Shown one piece after another: positions 11,757 through 41,789 of a stretch of DNA of 64,000 nt (positions are counted from its first letter, which is position 1; each line of letters starts with the position of its first letter). The stretch is from Glandiceps talaboti (lineage: Eukaryota; Hemichordata; Enteropneusta; Spengelidae), in the NCBI RefSeq assembly GCF_964340395.1, contig NC_135570.1, forward strand, positions 3,657,822 through 3,721,821, given 5' to 3'. Under the pieces are notes generated by a model. The model saw nothing but the letters and a program-made list of their open reading frames with translations. It searched no databases and was not told the origin of the DNA. The translations under genes were made by a program, and so were the position numbers.

Positions 11757-11759
11757 CAT

Positions 11760-12744
11760 TTATTTTCTTGACATATTTGATATCTGATTTATTTTTGTTT
11801 GTTGAGTATGTCTAGCTTTCTGGATATACAGTGAATCGTCACCCATTACATTCTTTCACGTTTACCTTTATTTGTCTCTTCTTGTCGATCGACACAGATT
11901 GATTGCCCACAACATATCATTACAACGTCCTATTTGAAGTAAATTATCGACCCAGGCCTCGTAGAGAAGCCTATTAAACGTGCCTCTGAGATTTCAATAT
12001 TTCATATAACCATGCCAACTCTCTCCAGTGCTGTAATAAATTACACATAGGAAACTTATGGCTTTACAATGAACGGAAATTGAGAGATAAACTTAAGAGA
12101 CGTACTATGTTGTCAGCACTATGAAATATTAAGTAGGTTCTGTCGCTTCGACCTAATCGCATACAATCCTTTTATAGCCATGAAAAATATATGTGGCATT
12201 ACTCACAGTTATCGTATATGAATGGCTTTGTGATTTATCCTTTTTTTTATTGAAAATGACTTCGAATAGTGCAGTATACTTTATTTTCCTCGACTAATAC
12301 TTCTCCTAAAACGCTATAATTTTCAATCTACACCATTACTTTACAGAGCCTATGAGAGTGCATTTTGAGATAAGCTAGTTGGTAACATCCTTGCTAATTC
12401 ATAAGGTCGTTAGATTGATAATTATCTATTACGAATCGATTCTAATTAAGTACAGTACATTAAGCGTTTCATGAGTCGATAAAAGACTTGTGTCCAATAC
12501 GAATAGATAAGCGATACATATATATCAACGACAAAGGCCAAAGTTGATGTACACCATATGTATAGTATATAACCATATGTGTGTCTAAAACATTGTAAAA
12601 TGCCTATGTCCACCCTTTAGAGAAAATAAACGGTCAAAAAGCCTCGGGTGTTATCAAACTGAAAATTATGTCTTCCTCTATGAAATAATGTTAGTCGAAA
12701 TCATCCTACTAGGGAAATCATGGCCGATACAATTATGATTAGTA
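11760..12744. other. Non-coding stretch, nothing recognised
   Basis: No ORF of note, no repeat boundary and no RNA gene that I can support. Confidence 0.35.
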
Positions 12745-12751
12745 ATATAAG

Positions 12752-12992
12752 CACAGGGAAAAAGACAAATGGTCAATTTTGTTCTCGCGATTTTCCGGAT
12801 TTCTAATATTATTTTCTGTATATTTCAAACAAAGTTTTAAACACTGTTTCCTCTCACTGTTTTTTTTTCATTCTATTTCCTACCTGATATCACTGTCTTA
12901 TCTGAGTTTATCAGCTTTACATTAATTAGTAACTTGCTAGAACAAACGGAAAATCGCGAGAACAAAATTGATCATTTGTCCTTTTCCATGTG
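12752..12992. mobile_element. 241-bp MITE with 46-bp TIRs and 7-bp target duplication
   Basis: The left end (12752-12798) begins CACAGGGAAAAAGACAAATG and reaches GTTCTCGCGATTTTCC. The right end (12947-12992), reverse complemented, begins CACATGGAAAAGGACAAATG and reaches the same GTTCTCGCGATTTTCC, with only a few differences over 46 bp. ATATAAG lies immediately outside both ends (12745-12751 and 12993-12999). About 150 bp of non-coding DNA separates the arms. No transposase is encoded, so it was moved in trans. A 7-bp duplication does not fit the commonest classes cleanly (hAT is 8 bp, Tc1/mariner is TA), so I leave the superfamily open. Confidence 0.85.
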
Positions 12993-12999
12993 ATATAAG

Positions 13000-13815
13000 A
13001 GAAAAGATCACCAGATATTTAACATCTTTTAAATTGTATTCTTCTTCCTGACAATTCCCAGAAAATTTCAGAACTTCTGAAATTTTAGAACAAAATCTCT
13101 AGTTGATTGTCAGTCCTAATCGTTGTAAGACAGTTTAGTTACATTGTGTGGTTACATATTTGCAAATAATATATTAATATGAAGCAAAATAATTGTCTTA
13201 TTTCAGGAATCTTTAAAATTATTTTAAAAGAAATACAAATCTGCTAGAATCATTATCGTATTTGTCTTCGCCTCGTAAAAAAATTATAATTAAGAAATAT
13301 GTAACAGTTTGGACCCTCACGTTCAAGTGCGGCTGTAGTCTTCATAACTCCGTTCTTCAGAACATGAAGTATGTATCTAGTTTTGGATATTAAATTCAGT
13401 CTAGGAATTTCTGTTGTCGGATATTCTGGTCAATAAATAATGTAGCTCACCACAGACCTATGGAAAGATGAGGCTGTCTTCATTATCTTGCACTAATGGA
13501 TCTATTCGAGATATTGCAGCGTAAAACCCCATTGCTAATAGATTGCACGCATCATCAGTCAATATAGAGTTCCAAATGGCAAGATTCTGGAGCCTGTTCC
13601 GAGGCTTTCTAAGTAATTATGTAGAAAAGCGTCGTGTCAAAATGAAAAGCGAAACAGTAATATGATATTTTTTGCTTAATTATACATAACAAAATGTAAC
13701 CATATTCTTCAGCGCATAATACAGGAAACTGTTATCACGTAGAATTTGAAGAACTTCTGACTGAATACAAGACAGTGTGGGTTTCTTTTGTCCTCTCTGT
13801 CAATGCTTCTTGCCT
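13000..13815. other. Non-coding stretch, nothing recognised
   Basis: AT-rich sequence without supported features. Confidence 0.35.
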
Positions 13816-13819
13816 ATAT

Positions 13820-14255
<436 letters not shown>

Positions 14256-14370
14256 GTGTAATTTTACAATTCCGTCTTTATCAGTTGCATTGCGTGATAC
14301 TCTTAACGGCCCAAACATTAAATCCAAGGTTCTCAAAAGGGAACTCATATATCACTTTAACTTCAGCGAA

Positions 14371-15290
14371 TTATCTATACCAAATAAACAATCAGTGATA
14401 CATGGTCGCTGATATAATAGTACCATGATTACCACTTCTCAACTCACCATTAATTATCCATACCAAATAAACAACCAGTGATACATGGTCACTGATATGA
14501 TAGTACCATGATTACCACTTCTCAACTCACCATTAATTATCTATACCAAATAAACAACCATTGATACATGGTTACTGATATAATAGTACCATGATCACCA
14601 CTTCTCAACTCACCATTAATTATCCATACCAAATAAACAACCAGTGATACATGGTCACTGATATGATAGTGCCATGATTACCACTTCTCAACTCACCATT
14701 AATTATCTATACCAAATAAACAACCAGTGATACATGGTTACTGATAGGTTAGTACCATGATTACCACTTCTCAACTCACCATTAATTATCTATACCAAAT
14801 AAACAACCAGTGATACATGGTCACTGATATGATAGTGCCATGATTACCACTTCTCAACTCACCATTAATTATCTATACCAAATAAACAACCAGTGATACA
14901 TGGTTACTGATATAATAGTACCATGATCACCACTTCTCAACTCACCATTAATTATCTATACCAAATAAACAACCAGTGATACATGGTTACTGATATGATA
15001 GTACCATGATTACCACTTCTCAACTCACCATTAATTATCTATACCAAATAAACAATCAGTGATACATGGTCGCTGATATAATAGTACCATGATTACCACT
15101 TCTCAACTCACCATTAATTATCTATACCAAATAAACAACCTGTGATACATGGTTACTGATATAATAGTACCATGATCACCACTTCTCAACTCACCATTAA
15201 TTATCTATACCAAATAAACAACCAGTGATACATGGTTACTGATATAATGGTACCATGATTACCACTTCCCAACTCACCATTAATTTTGTT
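14371..15290. repeat. Minisatellite: 11 copies of an 83-bp unit
   Basis: The start CAAATAAACA falls at 14381, 14464, 14547, 14630, 14713, 14796, 14879, 14962, 15045, 15128 and 15211, an exact 83-bp period with no indels. Each unit holds nested inverted repeats: CAGTGA with TCACTG around TACATGG (in copies carrying the C variant), and CATGGT with ACCATG about 15 bases apart. Variant bases recur in a mosaic: copies 1 and 9 share TCGCTGATATAATAG, copies 4 and 6 share GATAGTGCC, and copies 3, 7 and 10 share ATGATCACC. The last unit decays after ACCATTAATT. Confidence 0.97.
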
Positions 15291-15294
15291 ATAG

Positions 15295-17355
15295 TCTATC
15301 CATTGATAGTTAAAGATGAAATGGTTGTCCAACTGATACAGTAGTAATTTCAAGATTAGCTTGGGGGCTTACATTTAGATAAGAGGATTAGGCACGAACA
15401 CAAGACATCTCTCCACTTAATCAATCAACAGAATGGGTATGAGGAAGGGGTAAGGAAATAGACTCAGAATTTCAGGATGGAACTATTGAACAATTCCACA
15501 CAAACTGAATATCGACATATTTTATTTTTCGCAAACCAGAGCTGTTATTTCTTCCGTTACACTTCCCTCTGGACGACGGTTGCGTGAAAGAGGCCGTGCC
15601 ATCCATCCATCCATCAGACAAGCTACTGTCTTGCCAGCATTCTCCTTCAACTAAGACTTTAAGCTATAAGATGCAAAACCCCAGCTTGGCGTGTTCATTC
15701 CCTTTTTATCTCTGGCAAGGAAGAACTTATGCTGCCACTGAAGAGTATCTGAAAGACAGACATATTTTCCTAAGGTTTCCATGGGAACCACTCGTATCTC
15801 GTGTATCAATAGCGTATCCCGTTCTACGTATCAAGATAAATAGTCACTTGTGAAATGCCTAATACAACAGTTAAAGTGATGAGTACATCTTAGGGTTTCA
15901 GTTGTTCGTTAGCGTTTTTTATTGGAGCTCTGAGCTAAGAAGTTTTCTTTAATTTATTTGCGCTAGATATGAACTTAACGCAAATCCTTCTCACCACTAA
16001 ATCTAGCAGGAAATAGTCAGCCTCCGTATTCTTTATCAAATTACAGTCACCGGGGATTGTATCGTTTTCTTGAATAAGTTCAATCATGGAGATCAGCTGG
16101 AAGAGTTGACAACACCATTTACATGTTTCTTCAAAAGTTAAAAGTGTGTTATGCAATGTAATGGTGTGTAGGGTCTAACATCAGATTCATAATACAGACA
16201 AAGAATGATATGAGTTATTATTGTTTATCGTTGCTCAGAAAAAAATGCATAATTATCTAATTCTTCAAAGCCTTAACAATAGTAATGTTTCCTATTTTCT
16301 GTTCGTGTTTGCACGTTGGAAATACACCAAATTTTACCAAGGAAAAGGTCAGTGTTTCTGGAGAGCTTTCACTGAGAATTACCTGTTCATCCATCATTAA
16401 TGGTGCTAGGTCTATCAGCTTGATGTCCTTATGTAAACAGTCTGTAATCAGGTACAGAAGTGGTTACTCTGTCAACAAATTGAAAACTTGCTGAATCATC
16501 TTGATATGTTTTGATCACTACAAGAGCATACATACTTCGGCTAATTCAGCATGCAACTGAAATAAATCGAAGGTGTGAACACAAGTAATGACAAAGAACG
16601 CTGTACTTTCCCAGTTTTTCATTTTAGTAAACTATTTCCTGAAATTCAATGTCAATTTCCTGGCTTGGTTCAGCCTTCAATCATATAGATGTCTCCATCT
16701 ATTCAATATTCACAGATTTTTGTTAGAATAAAAATTGAAAAAGAAATCTAGCGAATCGTTCTTCTTAGTTGTGCCGACAGTTGATGGAATACGAGCCTTG
16801 TTAAATCTCAAACGGTTCATTGCGGCCATGATTAAACGGAAACATCATTTTTCACCCACTGAACTGTTTTATTAAATCGTCTTTCAATGACGTTAGCAGT
16901 GTATAATACATTACTGATCTGGTCCAACGACACTCAATATAAGCACAATAGTAATTTGCTCTCTGGGTGCAGATTCTCTCAACCATTTCTGCAATGATAA
17001 CGAAAGGCCCGATTTTAATGAGTCTAGGGTTAGACAATTTATATATAAATCGTATCAATATTGAACTAGCTGTTCATTGGTGACGATATTGCTATAGCCA
17101 CTTCGCCGTCGACTGTGAAACTAAGGATGTAAATTAAGAGCTATCAAAAACACACATTGATAACATTATTTGTTTTTCTGACATGTTCAGCTGACCACTC
17201 AAGGGTTGGATTATTTAACGGGGGTTTGTGTGCTCAGTTTGTCGTCATGCATACTGATACGTGTGTTTCAATTTTCTCTTCCCTATCAGTGTTTCGACAT
17301 TCTGTTGCCATGTGTGACTTTATGGCTAGTATGATAAAGTCAATACAAACATTAT
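15295..17355. other. Non-coding stretch, nothing recognised
   Basis: Several 60-90 codon ORFs are present but none shows a domain, biased codon pattern or splice context that I trust. Confidence 0.35.
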
Positions 17356-17359
17356 TTAT

Positions 17360-17918
17360 ATAAAGTGGTTATATGGATGAGAAATGAATCTCTAATTTGT
17401 ATTTTAATGATACAACTTTTCTACCTGAAAAAGCAATATGTAAGAACAAAATTAAAAAAGAAACAAGTTTTTCTATCCAAGGTATTGATTTGTAAACAAA
17501 CTGGGAATAGAGTCGGACTTTATAAACCAAGAAATTAGAGAAAGAATGAATTAAGGTTCTGGAGCAGCACACTTCAAGCAAACACACTGTTTTGGACTTA
17601 ATTTAAATAGTTAATATGCTGTTGCATCAGACCTTTGCGTTTTCGTACTATTTATGCATGTTGATGTTCAAAAAATGTGACAGATGCAGTGCAGATTGAG
17701 AAGTAGTGTCATTTCTTACTTTTACCGCGTTTGTTTACAAATGAAATCACTCCCTATATCTTCAATAGCAATCTTGTTACACGACATTTTCTGCAGGTGT
17801 TTTTTTTGCAATTTATTGAGTTATAAACAAGGACTTGCTGGGCTGTGTTTTTCCATACTACTTGTCAAGTAGAAAACATAGTAAACTTGTTTTAATCATT
17901 AAAATTCCTAATACTAAA
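17360..17918. mobile_element. Foldback element family A, diverged copy 1
   Basis: The left end AAAGTGGTTATATGGATGAG matches the end of the better-preserved copy at 25393 (AAAGTGGCCATATGGATGAG). The right half carries TTTATTGAGTTATAAACAAG, CTTGTCAAGTAGAAAACAT and AAACTTGTTTTA, in the same order as the right arm of that copy. It is about 200 bp longer, so it probably holds an insertion or represents a longer subfamily. The exact right end is uncertain. Confidence 0.55.
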
Positions 17919-18189
17919 GTACAAGACAAGTGCAGTAGCTAGAAATATAGTGAAAGCTATTTCCTGAGGTTTGCAGGATCGTGTTACTGTACCATAACAT
18001 TGGAGACGAAGTCAATTATTAGGTAATCCACTGATAGAAATTAGCAGCAGTTTTATGCTTTCAATTTATTTTCAATTACTGCTAATCCCTTCCGTCTGAA
18101 GTAGCAATAATGATTTCGTCTATAGGTTTTCACCAAATCAATCGGTCAGCCCAGCTGAACATTTTGCAAGACTGGATTAAGAGTGATCA

Positions 18190-18815
18190 CTGTCGGTCAG
18201 TCAACGAAAGCCGTTTTCAAATAATGTGTATATCCTACCATACAGTTCGGATCTGAACACATGTAAGCCACAAATGCAATCAATCAGTCAACTTAAGATG
18301 ATTATTTCTCTTTATGTAAACTGGTAAAACGCATTGCAGGTTAGTGTTCACTGGCTCAGTTTGATACAACAGACCAGAAGTCAATATTAAAGAAACTACA
18401 CATGCTACACTTTAAGATAGCAAGATTGAATGAATACAGATTCTTGCTACATTTTGTCTAATTAAAAGGAGCTAATGTGCCACCCTGTAAACACCAACAC
18501 ATTGGTGCCCGCGTATCTGCATCTAGTTATGGCACGTTTGTATGTGGTTTATATCATTCAGACTACATGTAGGATGAAATTGTGATTTGGTTATCTCAAA
18601 GTGTAGAGTGTGCAGTTTCGTATTTCTTTCTGTGTGGTGATTGTATCAAACAGAGCCAGTGAATGGTAACCTGCGACACACTGTAACAGTTATGTAAAGA
18701 AAGATAATCATCTTAAGTTGATTGATTGATTGCATTTGTAGCTTACATGTCTTTAGACTAGACCTGAACTGTATGGTAGGATATTCACATTATTTGGAAA
18801 CAGTTAACAGTAGCC
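18190..18815. mobile_element. Foldback element family B, long inverted repeat
   Basis: The two halves are inverted copies about a centre near 18505. Left arm landmarks are CAAATAATGTGTATATCC, TACCATACAGTTC, CATGTAAGCCACAAATGCAA, CAACTTAAGATGATTAT, GTTCACTGGCTCAGTTTGA and TGCTACACTTTAAGAT. Their counterparts appear reverse complemented in the opposite order between 18580 and 18810. The arms are about 300 bp and diverged, with a short loop. No ORF. A related sequence lies near 24290-24640, and a 17-bp piece of the right arm recurs at 21383-21399. Confidence 0.75.
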
Positions 18816-18819
18816 TGCA

Positions 18820-21800
18820 ACGCCATGTAATACATCCAAATGCTTTAGTTGGATATTTTTACTTGGATTCCAATATTGTACTTAATCTTCATTCGTATAG
18901 TAATACAATTGCTAATAATTTATCCATTCGTAAATTTCATAAAGCACGGATTACTGGCCAGTACATTTAAGCTTATGTTTCTATAGGATTTCGAAACAAT
19001 GATGTGTATTTGCATTGAGATGAATACTTTACACAGCGTTTGGCAGAAGTCATCGACCTCTTGTAAATATACTAATGTATACGAGTAATTCTAAATGTTG
19101 CGGTTGTGTACAGAGGCATTTCTGTTGTAAAGTGGTTGATAAATGAATACGTTAGACACTGAATATTTGGTGTTGAAAGACACTCATGTTTTATTCAAAC
19201 TACACCAAGCGTGCAAAATACTGAAAACACAAAATCCCCTAATTTACATACACAACATGCTGCACTGCATGCAAGTATAATAGGTATCCGATTCCTAAAG
19301 TCAAACTTTACAACAACAAAATCATTACATCTGTTTACTCGTCTCCATTTCTAAAATGTTGAACCTTCACTACCAAATAATCGTTGTAATCTCATCAATG
19401 TTGAATATATTTCTTTAAAGTATACCGTTTTAGCTTTTAGGTTTTTTCCTGAAAGACGTCATCATTCACTTGCAAGTGTTATTTACATATCAACGCACAA
19501 ACTCAATCTAATTTCTGTACCACTACACGGCTGCTGTTATATTTGTAACTGTTTGGAATTACTAATGGAAAACAATCTGGAAAAAACCGAGCTATTAAGG
19601 ATACACAATTCTTACAACACAGCAGATTTTCCAAAACTGTCCATACATATCGAGTAACTTTAGAAAGTTGTAACATACTCAGTGCTATGACCTGTGCGAC
19701 TTAATCTCTTCTGAAAATTTTGTAACATGTTGTCATTTTTTCGCACGTATATCACGTTTAATTTACATTCAATCCATAAAAATAACAATATATACATCAA
19801 CGCCAATATTTTTGTGTAAAGTTGATTACACGAACTCACTAAAATAAGGTGTTGTTTTTAACATTTCTACCACATATCTGAGGACTGCGTGTAAGTGAAA
19901 TGGAAATACATACTTTATGGGTTCATAAGCTACGCTATCGTTTGCTACTATCACGATGCTATATTGCAATAACACCAACTAACATCACATCATGATAATG
20001 GATATTTAATGGATATTTTAAAGCCACAATAAATTATTCTGAATATACCTCACGACCTTTGACCCTCACTAGTACATACCCATAAAAGAGAAGAATGCAC
20101 GACGCGACATAACATTATACTACGGTTAATGATTTACGTTCTTTTCTTTATTCCTGATAACAAAAAAAAACATTTATACACCCTGGTAAGATTTACATGC
20201 AATGGTGTGTCTAATGACGTTAAATACGAATGACAAGGTTAAAGTGCGCAGACTACATACAAATTAGTTATCCTGTGCGCATCAACTGGTATTACCTATA
20301 GCACCAATGAATTATATTTGACTTTTATAACAATGTTCGTATGCATTAGTATTACCTTTTGCGGGCTAGCCTCTACAATTAGCGTTAAATTACATTCAGA
20401 TTTAAATGTTACTAATATCATTTGATATTTACAATTATTATTCTGTTAAATAGAAGTACCCTGAAGGAACATAAAGTCGTTATCGGTATGTACAATTCAT
20501 ATCGTATGTTTGATTGTGCAACGCTTCATTTCTCCAATCAGTTAATGAATTTTTAATGAATTTTCTTAGTATCCAATAACTAATTAATTTCGATTCATTT
20601 GGGGAATATGTGTTTACTTTGGTGTAATTATTTGACAGGTTAACTGAATATTCGTTTTAATAGAGAGTTCGAATGATCGATCATTGATTAGTCATTTACA
20701 GGATGTATCTGATCACGACTGTTTTATTGATTTATTTGTTCATGCACTCCTCTGTTCAGTCACTCATTCATTCACAAGTGAATTAGTTTGTTGCTTGTTA
20801 TGATCAGATTGAATATTACTTCGGTTCAGCGAACTTGCAATCCGAATTGCGCCTGCCCAGATGGAAGGAATTGTGGGGAATATCTAAAGTAACTGTACAT
20901 TGTAATATCAAATTATAAATGCTAAATAGAAAAGCCCTCGTGCAAGGGACTGGATAACCAAAACTAGATTATTTGCAGTTATAATGAATGTCACAAGGTT
21001 CCCAATAATGATTGAATAATAGTTTTCCATTTCCCATGATGCAACACTCAATGTATTCAAGATGGCTGATTTGTAAGTTCCCATAACTTCTAGTTTAACC
21101 ACCGAGAAGAGATGATTCAAATACTGCTATTCTACATTCTACTTCTTCAAAAATAATATCTCATTCTACCAACACAGTGAAATAACTAACCCATTTAGTA
21201 GTAATACTGAAGGACAAATGACGAAAAGGTCATGTTCATATCTAACCTGCAAATAAAACTAAATTCGTCTATATACTTTATATCTTTGTTATATACACAC
21301 ATAAGTTATGTAACTTTGAGTCAAATTTACTGATTTTAAAATAGCATGCAGTTTGAGAGTGGATTTTTTTGCACAACGTTACATGTCTTTAGACTAGTCC
21401 GGATATATTTATTCAGTTAACACGAACAGCTATCTCCTTTACCAAAACACTTGACTGTCAAACCCCAAAATTCAGTAATATTTTCAAGAACATCTAAACG
21501 TGTGTACTTGAATGTGACACTTTGCGTGGTGACAGGGATAGACTTGAGACATAACATAACAAGTCATACTCTATGACACCTTGTTATCTAGATTCTGACG
21601 TCAGTGCTTAGCATGATAGTATATGTGTTAATGTTTCTTTAAATATACAATTGCCGCGTTAAAAAAGAGAACACAGCATATGAATGTTTGACATCAGTAA
21701 GAACTACACAACAGACTCTGTCAAATTGTGAAATTCTTCCATGTTATGATTAGGCTCATTCTTAGTGTTTTGTTCGTTCACATTTGGGGTATTATCCAGC

Positions 21801-22165
21801 AGTGTCTTTGTTTGCTCTGTATTTTCCAGCAGTGTCTCTGTTTGCTCTGTATTTTTCGGCTGTTGTTGAAGTGGGGTATCAGCTTTGTTGATTCCATTTG
21901 TCGGCGCCGTGTTGACCGCCAGTGCTAGCTTTGGCTTCTTTTTCTACATAAAAAACAAGAAGAAATGTAATCAAATCCCATACTTTAAAAATCTAAGTCC
22001 ATAAAATAGTCGGATTGAGAAACTTTACTACTTTGTAAGAATCTAAAACTCAATTAAAATTATTAATTTTGTGCTACCACCTCTATTACCGACAGGATGA
22101 AAAGGGGGTTAAAGGTCAATTATTTCACGAAAATTCGAATGTCCACCTCATCATCATCCAAAAGC
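18820..22165. other. Non-coding region downstream of the GPCR gene
   Basis: AT-rich with no supported gene. It holds a short tandem duplication at 21795-21860 (CCAGCAGTGTCTYTGTTTGC units, about 33 bp each) and the 17-mer ACATGTCTTTAGACTAG at 21383, shared with the foldback element at 18.2-18.8 kb. Confidence 0.4.
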
Positions 22166-22169
22166 CATC

Positions 22170-22175
22170 TTTATT
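22170..22175 (-). promoter_or_regulatory. Candidate poly(A) signal of the GPCR gene
   Basis: AATAAA on the minus strand, about 330 nt after the stop codon at 22501. Position and strand fit a 3' UTR, but the hexamer is common in AT-rich DNA. Confidence 0.35.
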
Positions 22176-22500
22176 ATGACCCCATCATCACAAATATTAC
22201 TTTTAATTTACAGTCTTCATCTATTGTATACATTGTTTAATTATTCATTGCAAAACTGCAGAAGTTATTTTTTTTCAAAATGAACCTGAACGTCTAACAT
22301 ATTTCACTTTTAATGCCCGTAGATTAACTAAAGCCATGCAGGGAGAGTGAGATGTATGAATGGAGAAAGGATATAGCCATGCATTAATGTTTTACCGCGT
22401 ATCACCAAACCACAAGTTCCACCAGACAATGATAGAGTTCGGTAGCATGTAACGTACGATAAAACAGACAGAAGACAGAAGATTATTTGCCGTGGAAGTT

Positions 22501-41129
<18,629 letters not shown>

Positions 41130-41548
41130 CTGAAAGTGTGAAATACATTAATGATTAGAGATTCGTTACATAGACAGTTTGGAAGACAAAATCGCTAGAA
41201 TTCACACTGTTCTTTTACTACCAAACCAGAAAGACTACAGAACTTCAATTAGACGACACGGTGTTTTTGCATCTCACACAACGTTTTTGTTTCCAATTAC
41301 ACAAACAAAATACAAATATCATAGCGTACGTGAGATGTTACATTTATCTCACCGAACAGTTTTGTGTGTCAATCTTTCTTGTTCCATCGGATAGTGATGT
41401 TGATTTGTATATACTGTGAGATGAAATATGTCATTTTATATGCTTTGGCGCTTTCAGTCTCTGTATTTTGTTGTATGTAATTAATTTGGTACAAAAAAAA
41501 CTTGATGTTTGTATAAAACATCGTGCTTCCTAATTGAAACACCTATAG

Positions 41549-41785
41549 TCATTCTGGTTTGGTAGTGAGCCATTTCGGTAGAAAAAATATAAATAAGTCA
41601 TCAACGTAACGTAGCGGCTCTTTCAGACTTGTCTTCAACAATATATCGTTGTGTGTCTTCTTCATCGCCGTTTTAAATATACATACAATAGGTGGGACTG
41701 TAAAATTTATGTTGTCACCAGGCCAGTATTTGTGTAGTACAATGTCATTTAATTTGTAAACAACACCAAAAGGTCTACTCAGTGG
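41549..41785 (-). pseudogene. Penelope-like element reverse transcriptase fragment
   Basis: A minus-strand frame without ATG is open for 78 codons, ending at a TGA at 41549-41551. It reads GVVYKLNDIVLHKYW, then INFTVPPIVCIFKTAM, which lines up with the GxPxSPIVANIFM region (motif B) of Penelope-like RTs in degraded form. After the usual gap comes SLKEPLRYVDDLFIFF, with the catalytic YVDD box at 41594-41608. RYVDD in this context is typical of Penelope-like RTs. Nothing recognisable of the GIY-YIG endonuclease lies downstream. It is a dead internal fragment, just upstream of the GPCR TM3-5 exon on the same strand. Confidence 0.65.
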
Positions 41786-41789
41786 TTAA

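Noticed and set aside
11562-11771. Trp/Leu/Gly/Val-rich ORF resembling a membrane protein
   Set aside because: Produced by GGTT and TGGC tetranucleotides.
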